Positions 22,347 through 64,000 of a stretch of 64,000 nt of DNA are shown here, in pieces (within the stretch, counting starts at the first letter, position 1; each line of letters opens with the position of its first letter). A program made the translations under genes and the position numbers. The notes under the pieces were generated by a model. It saw only the letters and a list, made by a program, of their open reading frames with translations, searched no databases and was not told the origin of the DNA. Source of the stretch: Hirundichthys speculiger (Eukaryota; Chordata; Actinopteri; Beloniformes; Exocoetidae); assembly GCA_018398805.1 (NCBI GenBank), contig JAGFBZ010000561.1, forward strand, positions 1 through 64,000. The letters are read 5' to 3'.

Positions 22347-23155
22347 GAAGTCTTTAAAAACAAACTGTAAAAAAATAACTTTAAAAAAGGACATACATTA
22401 ACAGAACCTTATTGAAGAAAAATATTTATAAAGTAAAGATACAGAAATGAAAAAGGGCAGTCAAGCACACACAGACATACATGCACACACAAACCAGCCT
22501 ACACACAGTAGGACAGCTGGTGCCCATTTTGCACACATCTTTCTGTTCAGTAGCATGAGCTGTATAGACATACAAGACCCCCTTAAGAAAAATAAAATTA
22601 ATAAATCACAAAAGCAGGAAAAATGCACCTGCAAATTGAACAGTGAATGTAAAAATAAAGTTAAAAAGGTAATTATAACAAAAAAAAAAAAGGGGGGGGG
22701 CAGTTGTTTATACAAACCTTTTATTTATTCAAAATACTGCTAGACGGTTGTTTTTTTTAACCCCCCAAAAGCTGAAGGGAAGATTAGATAGGAGTCAGTG
22801 TTGAAATGTTGTGCTAGCTTGCAAGCAAATATGCTTATTTCACATTATTTAAAAAGACAAAAACAACATAAAAACAGCAAGATGAATTACAAAATATGGT
22901 TGACTAATGTAAAGTTGCAAATCAAATGATAATTAGGTTAGATGTTTAGTGCCTTGCTTAATGCATGGACAAAACTAATTCATTTTACTCTTAATTATAA
23001 CTTTGGGGAGAAAAGAAAAAAATAAATAATCCAAGGTTGGAATAGGAAATTTCTCAGTGGATGAGTAAACCATGCTCTAGTCTTGTTAAAACCAGAAAAG
23101 AAAATAAACACATCCAGAGATCCATTACATCCGTCCGAAAGACCAAACCATAAGT

Positions 23156-37190
<14,035 letters not shown>

Positions 37191-37500
37191 GCTGTTATAA
37201 GGCGCAAATACACACAGGGGTCAGACGGTGTAGCTTTATCCGGGTCGAGCTGCGCAGAAGCGGGAAGGGTAAGAGGAGAGAAGTGAACTGGGGACACAAA
37301 CGTGAGAGAGAGGGCCAGCAGGCCGGCAAAGTTCCTGCTTAAAATAACCAATCAGTGATTCTGTCATCGCAGTATTTCTTCTTCGTTTTCTTGCTAAGTC
37401 TTTGACGCAAAACGTCGCCTCCCTCTGGCCAGTAACTAGAATACAGCTCAAACACGGTTGAAAAAAATGCCAGAATAAGCAGCAACGTGAAAGTGAAAAT
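37191..37500 (-). promoter_or_regulatory. KHSRP: KHSRP promoter region
   Basis: GC-richer sequence upstream of the KHSRP start codon, with no TATA box seen near the start. An aaccaatcag motif lies on the plus strand at about 37348. The transcription start was not located. Confidence 0.4.
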
Positions 37501-37984
37501 ACACCCTCTTTAAAAATGGAAGGAGACAAAATAATTCACTTTTTCAAAAGGCGAAACAATTTCTTGAGGTCTAAATGACATGTCTGTGATACACTTTACT
37601 CAAGATACCACACAGATAGCTATGTTAAAGTAGATAGAGTTAGTACTGAAATTGTTGTCATTTCTTCAAAATATGTAGGTGTGTGCTTGTATTCTTATGT
37701 ACTTGTAAAATGTCATCATGTAGCTTAAGTACTGTTTCAATTCAAAGTCTGCATTGAGACAAGCATGGTCAAAATCCCTGGATGTGTTTATGTGATCAAG
37801 GAAGCGTCCAGTGGAGGCTTGTGTAGACCATATACTGTATAAGATGAACAGGACAAACCTTCTGTGACGTGACCTATAGGTTTATTAACCCTTTAAGCAC
37901 CAAATTCGCAATATTGTGACAAGCAGCATTGCTGAATTAAACAGGCTGTATCTATAAATGTGATGCCGAATCTTATTACTTTTC

Positions 37985-38260
37985 ACCGGGAGATGGCGGA
38001 CATGTGATCAAACAACAGAGTGTGTTCAGTGAGAGGCTTCTTCAGGTCCGTTGCAAGACAGAAATATACAGAAGATCATTCCTGCCAGCAGCCAGCAGCC
38101 TCCACAACAAGACATAATACCTATTATTATTATTATTATATTATTATCAATTAATATTATTATTATTGCTGTTGTCTGTTGTTAAAAAAGAGCCCTTGCT
38201 AGAGTGTTGAATTTCCCTTTATGGGATAAATAAAGTATTTTTCATTTCAATTCATCTCCA
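37985..38260 (+). mobile_element. LINE 3' tail
   Basis: Carries the end of a reverse-transcriptase frame (caagacagaaatatacagaa, encoding a KRYR-like end) and a 3' UTR with ATT repeats, ending tgaatttccctttatgggat then aaataaagta. It is 5'-truncated. Confidence 0.55.
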
Positions 38261-38410
38261 AAATATTCCTGTACATACATATGCCTGAGTATAGCCCGTA
38301 TGTGGGTCCATATGTTGGCAGCTTCTTACAAGATCCCTTGGGCGACCTCTGGTGAATTGCTCAAGAAAATACAATCACTATAACTACTAGACTTGCTTTC
38401 AACACCATTT

Positions 38411-39452
38411 TCAAAGACTCTCATAAAATGTATGAAACTGTAATGGATCACCATCAAAAGCCAGAATCTCTCTTCTGGGCAAGGATGAACATTGCTGCTG
38501 TTGTATCAGTACTGTTATTTCATTCTGCCTTTTCATGATATCAAGGACATTGTTTTGCCCCCTATTGCCTATTGAACCTTCAGTGTTGAAAATGGTTCCA
38601 TGTTGCATCTGATCATTATGAGAACTGGACTGAGGATTGGGTTCAGATAGGTGGTGCTTTAAAGCAAGAGGCTGAAAGTGAACAGCATAGGTCAGCCTAT
38701 CTGATTTAGGCCTTGTCACCTGTTCGCTGACCATGGTTTTTGCTTGCTGTTTAAGTGTTTCCAGGCTCTGAGGAATGAAAGGAGTGGTGTCCATAATGAA
38801 ACTTTGTTTTTCATTGTTCATTTTTAAGGTAGGAATTCATTGCATTGGACCGGTCTGTTCCAGTGTTTTTAGAACCAGATGTGCTAGCAGCCCTTAGCAC
38901 ACTCACTTTAGTCAAGCTTGCAGCAATTTCTTCATCCAACTTGAGCTTTTCCTTCCATTTCTGTATTTGCTGCTCTCCCTCCTTCAGTGCAAGCATATCC
39001 TGTAGAAGTGTTTTCCGTGCCATAAATGCAGCTAAATCAGCTTCTGCCTTTATGCAAGCAGATGAGCTGCCAGATGCAGAGGGCCTTTCACCACTTCCAG
39101 AGCTTTTTCCACTAACAGCACTTTGTGCAGATTGTCTGCTTTGTACATTTAATATGCTATCATTTGGTTTCACATCATCCTGTGGGCCTTCATGAAGTGA
39201 GATGGGGCCTGTATCCTGTGTTGCTGCCTGTGAGGCATCATCCATTTGAAAGTGACACACATCCTCTGTTGCTGCAGCTGAACAAATTTCAACAGGATTG
39301 GGAGCATGTTTCTTTTCATCCAACCACTGAATCTCATCATTCTTGAATGTACTGCTATAATTTTCGATACTTGAGAACCAATCATTCTGTTTAACTCTTT
39401 CATCCTCAGGTAACAGTGGTATTATTGTTAAAGTTAGTATTATAGTTTTCAT
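38411..39452 (-). pseudogene. BEL/Pao-like retrotransposon gag-side fragment, frameshifted
   Basis: Two overlapping minus-strand frames, 38811-39452 (213 codons) and 38411-38821 (136 codons), join across a one-base shift in an A-run near 38820. The first has a Lys/Glu-rich coiled-coil-like stretch. The second ends with RREILAFDGDPLQFHTFYES, the motif that, from memory, opens the domain after the gag-like region of fish BEL/Pao elements. No LTR, protease or reverse transcriptase follows, so this is a truncated relic. Confidence 0.5.
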
Positions 39453-41021
39453 TTTTCCACATTGTTTGTTTCACATCCATAAACATTTAAAAATACCACA
39501 GATAATCCCTTTCAACAAACAAGATGGCATGTCTCAGTGGACTTTCACATAGTCAGAGTTCCCCAATAGACGCGCTGTCACTCCATCTGTGTTCAATCCA
39601 AAATACACAAAATGAATGCGAGAGATACATGGCCCACACTTTGGGAATCACTGAGCTACTGAATCCAGGGGCATACTTAGTTTTTCATATGCTGCTTCTG
39701 CATTTTGGCTTAGGATATGTTAAATCAAAAATGACAGTATCATGTCATGTGCTGTTTGTGTTGTTCACCTTAAGTTAACTGTTTTTTTTTATTTTAATCT
39801 CCTGGTAGGAACCTAAAGATTTTCTGAGATCTCCTGCTCTTCTGCAAAAAAATTGAATTTAATAATTTTTTATTAGATGAGGTTTTGCCTTCTGGCTCCT
39901 CTGAAAACAAAAAGAGATCTATTCACATTCATGAGATTGTAACAAACATCTTTAATAAACAAATATTTTCATTCTTAAATTCAAATTTGAATCAGTAATT
40001 AACACGTAGTTTAGCATTTTAATACAGACTTGAAAATGTACACTGACCATATTTCAGTATAAACTTACCTGGGTTTTAATATTGGTTTGGTGTTTCTGTT
40101 ATTTGACAATATCGGCAGCATGGTGGCAGGGTGAGCAACATATTTGGGACTCCACAATATGTTTACTCCTCGCCACTTGTAAAAAAAACTGAGATGATGT
40201 CCCATGTTTCAACTGGCTTTTCAAAAGTCAAAAAGAGATTCCCCCCCCCTCCAATGATTTAACTGATATCCACTGGCTGGGAAGAAAACAGGAAATGCTC
40301 TCATCACAGAGGCTGTGTTTAATGTCAAATTGCACAATGGATGAAGTGCAGGTAAACCTGCCACCATCTTTGCTGCCTCTCTTCATCATATGGGGAAAAT
40401 CTATGAGAATATAAAATCACTACTTGAACTATGGAGATTTGCATGTGCTTTATGCAATAGAAATGCTGTTTTGCCATCCTTTAAGTGATGATTTCAGTGA
40501 TTATGCTGTTGTTTTACTGTTGTACTTGAGTGGTTGCAAAGACTGAGATATTTTCATCAAAGTTCTGAATTTGCAACCTTCACCAGTATGCAGCCAGTTC
40601 AGGTTCCTCTCACTCAAAGCCCTCTATCATACCACATGGTCTAGTAAACCATGCTGAAAGAATGTAAGTTGCCTTTCAGGTTTTTTTCTTGTTCTGTGGC
40701 AGGTTCATGCAAGGCAAGTCATTATCTGTCTAAGTCACTGCAGCAGCAAGATGCTGATTGGTTAGCTTTCAAACAACTGCTGGCAGACTCTGAAATGCAA
40801 TATATCCCTCTGGAAACTTTCTGCAGCAACTTCTCATTCAGTTGGAGGTAGTTTATGTATTATGCTGTATATTACTTTTATGTGGCTTTTCTCTTATCTT
40901 GTCACATTCATCCAGAAGATCCAAGACTTTGCAGTCTCTGGATCATCCTGTTAAGGCCCCTTTGTTCATACAACAGCATGTGCTCGCAGCTGAAACCCAA
41001 CACAAAGCATGTCTCATTTCT
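39453..41021. other. Intergenic / 3' flank of the SCaMC carrier gene
   Basis: Contains the carrier's likely 3' UTR next to its stop codon and a hAT-like fragment near 39640 (cacactttgggaatcactg). Nothing else was recognised. The poly(A) site of the carrier was not identified. Confidence 0.4.
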
Positions 41022-59257
<18,236 letters not shown>

Positions 59258-59294
59258 GACTGCTCAGGATTCAGTCAGCTGAAAGAAAGAAGAT

Positions 59295-60729
59295 TGCCAA
59301 AGATGCAACTGAACAAAGGTAAAAGGTCCTAGTACTGTATGTTGTTCTTTTAGAAGCCTCAAGCAGAGATGAGATGGATCTATATGGCGCAATGAGCCTA
59401 AAGGATTAAGAAAAAAAAAAAAAATCAAATAATAAAAACAATTTTAACATGTCAACTTTATGTGCCATTTTTAATGTGTTTCATCTTCTCTACCATAAGG
59501 CAATAGAAAGATGGCTTGTGTGTTACAACAATGAGATGAACTTGCATTACTACTAATCGAGTAAACCATAATTCTCTTTGAAGCTGGAGTTGATTCAACA
59601 AGCTTGCTTCATTATGTCAGTTTACGGGGTAGCTATGGATCAGTGGGTAGAGTCAGTTTTCCTCTAACTGGAAGGTCATCTTATTGATCCCTAGACCTGT
59701 CATGTGTTGACAATTCCTTCGTCAGGACACTGCAACGCGCATTATCCCTCCAATGCGCTTTCTGGGGTGTGGGGGTAAAATCCAAAGCATCACTATTTAT
59801 CAAAAGAGAGACACATTGTAAAGTGCCCTAGAGAACCTGGATAAGTTACAAAGATGCTATAAAAGTTTAAAAAAAAAACATTATGTTTACATCACAGAGT
59901 GCATTCTAGTTTGTACTGGTCACCTAAGCATTGCTGCAGTAATTACCTTCTTTAACTGAAATAGTACTACTACTACAAATAATAATTATAACATGCTACC
60001 CAGAGCCATTTCTTGCTATATTTAGACTCTGCAGAGACATTAGGCCCTCAAGCTATAAGGTCAGTCTCAATATACAACATCTAGAGAAAAATAATATTAC
60101 CCGTCTTCATTTGTAGCCACTTACATACTGTTAAGCACTTAAATTATGCATCTGATATGATGGAGTGCCTGTATTGTGATCAGAAAAGGGTTTTTCTGGC
60201 AATTTTGTAATAAAAAAAAAAAAAACTCAAAAATTCTTAGTTTTTTATAACTGAAAATGTGCCAGTTTGCAAAATCATATCTTAGTTTATTCTCTTAAAT
60301 TTGCCAATATAAAAAGAAAAAAATTCAGTTTTGTTTTGCAAATTTGCCAGTTTACACTAATTTTTCTTTCTCCAATGGTCCTAAAATGCGTTATCATCCC
60401 AGCTCACCAAGCTTCGGCCAGTTTATGTTATCTATCCAAGATGCAAGCTCAAATTGAGTTTAAACTTTAGAGTCATGAATTTAGGCTGTTTTCTTCTTAA
60501 CAGTGTAACACATGACGGTATCGCCGGGCATCATTTTAATAGTTTTGAATTCCCCCCATGCCATTGCAGCTTTACAAAATTGGGGCCCCCGTATAGACTC
60601 TTTCACAGGGCCCCAAAAACCTAGAAACGCCCCTGACACTATGTCTATTTATATAAGTTAAAACTCACCTTTTAAAGGTTTGAGAGGTTTCTTTGATTAA
60701 GCCCATAAAGCAAGGACTAAAGTACTTAC
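59295..60729. other. Likely 5' UTR intron of the carrier gene
   Basis: AT-rich sequence with A-runs. Near 60590-60650 there is a diverged repeat end (ggggccccaaaaacctagaa type). No gene seen. Confidence 0.4.
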
Positions 60730-60837
60730 TCGAGACTGGTGACAGCGCAGGTTAGTACTGGTTATTAATGGTGCATTGGCAAATCCGCGAATCATTTCCA
60801 GTCGTCGTGAGGACTGACGCAGGCTGGTCGCTTCCAT
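60730..60837 (-). promoter_or_regulatory. Putative 5' non-coding exon of the carrier gene with an upstream ORF
   Basis: A short frame starts at the ATG at 60837 and runs into a strong splice donor (tctcga/gtaagtac) at 60730. If spliced to the acceptor just before the first coding exon (ttctttcag), the frame stops one codon short of the main start region, so it would be an upstream ORF. The region upstream (60840-61250) is GC-richer and may hold the promoter. This is inference from splice signals only. Confidence 0.4.
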
Positions 60838-61447
60838 ACACCGATAATCGGGTTTAATCTGCTCCTCGCACGGTTATGGACGCTGCTGCGATCTATTAAT
60901 AAACATACGAAACCATTTGGTGTGACTCACTCCGCCTCGGGAATGTGTTTATCTGCAGGATCGTGACTGAGGAGACACCGGGGGACCGGGAGGGACCTCA
61001 GTTTAACGTTGTCTGTCCCGAGCCTGGCTTTAACGCACACCAAACACTGGTTTCTGAGATCCACGCGTTCACAGCTGATCGCTCCGTCTCGGTGGGCTCC
61101 TTCAGCTCCTTCAGCTCCTTCAGCTGCTCTTGTAGGAAGCAGGAAGAGACAGACACACGCGGACGTGCGACGTCTGCGTCCAAGGATCCTTGCGCGTGAT
61201 ACATGCTGCTGGGAGCAGAAGCTTCAGATTGCATTTGTCACTTTCTTAAATGGGCTACTTGACAACACCTTACTTGTCTGTTCGTACATCAAAAGAAACT
61301 TCCGAATAGGGACTTAAGTCGAATAAGTCGAACACTGGCACGAATATTGAATTTCCTTGTTTGTTAGTGCATATAGCAAGGGCTGTCAAACATGGTTTCA
61401 CCAGCATTATGGTTACCATCAAAGGGTCAGTTGTACAGCAGTGTCTG

Positions 61448-61449
<2 letters not shown>

Positions 61450-61537
<88 letters not shown>
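61450..61537. repeat. (AT)n microsatellite
   Basis: Pure AT repeat of about 44 units. Confidence 0.95.
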
Positions 61538-61539
<2 letters not shown>

Positions 61540-61819
61540 GAATAAGTCACCATTAGGCAGAAACATTTTTTTGCTTTCCCACTTCTCTTCATAAGTTTTC
61601 TTGGACAGTTTTGTTTAAAATCCATCATTCAGCCACAAACCTGTTGTAGAAAATGGCTTCATTTGAGATTTTTCGTGATTAGTTGCTATAGTGCAGGCTA
61701 ATTAAATCAAGATGTAATGTGGAACATGTAGTTTTAATCCATGTACATCTCAAACTGTACAGATTTGCACTGTAAGTACATGATTGTCTTTGCATGTTCT
61801 TTTGGGCCAGATAGAAGGA

Positions 61820-62417
61820 GCTGGCGGTCCACACGTTTACCAACAAAACTAAAAGGATGACAGTATTATCGAGATGAAAGCAAGCAATTCTACAAACTTG
61901 TTTTATGTGTGAATTAAAAGGCAAATCCTGGTCAAATAACTCCAAGGGTGGTTGCATTAGTAATAGATAATGAAGTAATGCCCTGCAGAATAACTAAACT
62001 GCTAAAAGTTTATTTATTCTAAAGTGTTCAGGCCCAATGAAAACAACCTCAACCTTATCTTAGTTTAGGAGCAGAAAATTAGGTGTCATCCCGGTCTTTA
62101 TTTTAAGACATTTTTGTAGTCCAAATAGCTTTCTGGTCTCAGCTAGCTTCATGGATAGGTGGAGCTGAGTATAATCGGTATCGGAATGAAGGTTTTATGT
62201 TGCCTGATTACAGTACCAAATGGAACCATATATAGTTAGAAAAGTAATAGCTGAAGGGCAGAACCCTGAGGAACACCATTACCAACTGTGGTGTGTGAGG
62301 AAGACACTAAGACACCCCATTCACCTGAACAAACTGGGATCTATCAGCAAACTATTTCTTGGACAAAGATTGCATGGTTCCTTTAATCCTAATAACACAT
62401 TCAAGCCTCTGTTGTGA
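61820..62417 (-). mobile_element. LINE reverse-transcriptase fragment (L2-like)
   Basis: The minus strand reads DDTQLHLSMKL-like sequence, then NFLLLN, EVVFIGPEHFR and, at about 61870-61940, DQDLPFNSHIKQVCRIACFH. This is the order seen at the C-terminal end of fish L2-type reverse transcriptases. Frames are broken and both ends are truncated. Confidence 0.65.
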
Positions 62418-62449
62418 TCAACTATAAATTGCAGCACTGATATTTAACA

Positions 62450-64000
62450 AAACAAGTATAGACACAAGTTCAGTTGTGAGGCTGTGGAAGACAATAGAAA
62501 AGATTCAACCCTGACAGTACGCTATAAAATATTCTAGGGAAGTATACGTTCACCACGTGTTGTAGTGAGGTTCTTATCACATTTGTATTTCTATTAAAAC
62601 TCGAATAGATCAACATTTCGACCCACTAACTTTCTTCTAGAACCTTCTATTGGAACAATAGCTGTCTAACTGGTATTGTAGAGCCTGACACCTCGCCCAT
62701 CAACAGTGAGCTCACATCTATTCACTCAGCAGCTTTCCCAGTCTGTCCAGGGATGAATGATTCTAGCAGTCCATCTGCTCCTCTGTCATCTCTTCATTCT
62801 TTTTCGATAAAACTCCAGGTGCCAGTCCATGTTTTGCCTGTCGCAGACTCTTAAGATGGGCAGTGTACCCAAACCAAATTTCAAATATGCAACTATCTTT
62901 GCATCTCTTGTTAAAAGGCCACCCAGCCTGTGAGTTGTGTACCACCTCTTGATTAGCTGTTATCGCCTCTATTCAGCTTCCAGTGTCACACCTGTTAGTC
63001 TGACAACAGCAGGTTGACAGATTAGGTCAGAATGGACAGGTCTACTATATAAGAGCATTGCATTTCACTTTTTGAAAGCAGAGAGAGCAAAAACAGTTTT
63101 CTACATTAACATACAACTTGAGATTTTCAAATGTGTAAAGGGCTTTCCTCCTTGCCTTCCTCATGTCTTGAGAAGTGAGTATTTTGCTGGGATGCCATGC
63201 GTTGCTTTATGAATAAATAAGTCTGCAATCGCTGCTTTTACGGTCCTAAATGCATAAGTAATTTCTTGTGTTTAAATGTTTCAGGGCAAAAGGGATGCGG
63301 GTGAAGCTAATTCCACCTGGCTGAAACCCACAAACAAAAGTAAGTGTATAGAACCTTGAATTTCAAATAAACCAGTGGTGACGAAGCTACTATTGACTGT
63401 TTTGTGTCTTTTGTCAGGGTTCAGGATGGAAAAAGTTTGCAGGACCTGGAATCGCTTCTAAATAATAAATGTAAGAAATTGAATTTCTTCTAAAAAGACT
63501 AATTCAACAGCAAATGCAGTGGGAGTTTTGGTGTTCAAAATGAGAAAAGAACATGCATTGAAAAATTTTATCTGACTGTTAATACTATATAAGTTTATAT
63601 GTGTATTTTTGTGGCTAAAAAGAAGTATACCTCAAGTACGTGTTATTAAGTTTACTTAAGTATATTTCCTGATGTGTACTTTTATGTACAAAGTACACTG
63701 ATACAATACTGAAATAAACCTTTTAGGTTTACTGTAAGTTTAGTAAGAATAAACTTCTTGTCCACCGTTCAGTGTATCAAATTACATTTTCAAGTGTACT
63801 GCAAATAACCTTGAGGGTATGCTGTTATTTCGATAATATGCTTCCACTCCATTTTTAATGCTGAGTAAGAAAATGTTGATTAAAAGGGCCTGGATAGGAT
63901 ATCCTGTCCTGTTTTTAAATGGACTGTTCTGTGTGCTGCCCAGGTAACAGTGTGAGTGTGAACTGTTTTATTTGGTGGAACCAAATAAAATACCTGGATA
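62450..64000. other. Right end of window, no gene seen
   Basis: AT-rich sequence. Near 63620-63800 there are repeated aagtacac / gtgtactt motifs in both orientations, suggesting a decayed MITE. No exon could be supported. Confidence 0.4.

Noticed and set aside
61270..61628. Frames with long IYIYIY runs
   Set aside because: Translation of the (AT)n tract.

Overview
The window is nuclear DNA from a ray-finned fish, most likely a percomorph teleost. The evidence is vertebrate-type split genes with GT-AG introns, teleost-style hAT, Tc1/mariner, LINE and SINE repeats, and dense microsatellites. Three vertebrate protein genes are present, all on the minus strand: DCAF15 (start codon 19486, stop 10680), KHSRP (37190 to about 23156) and an EF-hand mitochondrial carrier of the SLC25A23/SLC25A41 (SCaMC) group (59257 to 41022). 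From memory, KHSRP lies beside SLC25A41 and SLC25A23 on human 19p13.3, so the KHSRP-carrier pair looks like conserved synteny.

Layout. Positions 1-11972 hold a large recent tandem duplication. A unit of about 5.1 kb (6.09 kb period) occurs twice. Each copy carries a piece of a hAT/ZMYM1-like gene, a hAT remnant, a SINE, and the last coding exon and 3' UTR of DCAF15. Each is preceded by a satellite that mixes 28-bp units with decayed tRNA-Leu(CAG) copies. From 10680 to 19486 DCAF15 is complete in 13 coding exons. A 2.5-kb Buster-like hAT with an intact 8-bp target duplication (19628-22148) sits 142 bp upstream of its start codon. KHSRP follows, with four KH domains and tyrosine-rich C-terminal repeats. 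Its introns contain four hAT elements with recognisable 8-bp target duplications, one nested inside another. The reading frame breaks in the last large exon at a run of G.

From 37.2 to 41 kb lie the KHSRP promoter, a LINE tail and a BEL/Pao-like gag fragment. The carrier gene has four EF-hands and three carrier repeats in 10 coding exons, with one +1 frameshift in exon 7. Its 11-kb first coding intron is a stack of transposons. A 7.8-kb hAT-bounded block (TSD tcttagat) contains a split retroposon, a decayed hAT-type gene with a 27-bp minisatellite expanded in its last exon, and a Tc1 copy. Another hAT element in that intron carries five telomere-type repeats. The right end (61-64 kb) holds an (AT)n tract and a LINE reverse-transcriptase fragment.

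DCAF15 is a substrate receptor of a CUL4 ubiquitin ligase, KHSRP is an mRNA decay and processing factor, and the carrier is a Ca-regulated ATP-Mg/phosphate exchanger. They are neighbours by synteny and do not form a pathway. I found no convincing new molecular system. The most unusual structures are the duplicated terminal exon of DCAF15, the tRNA/minisatellite array, and the nested TE block with the GPAR-type repeat exon.
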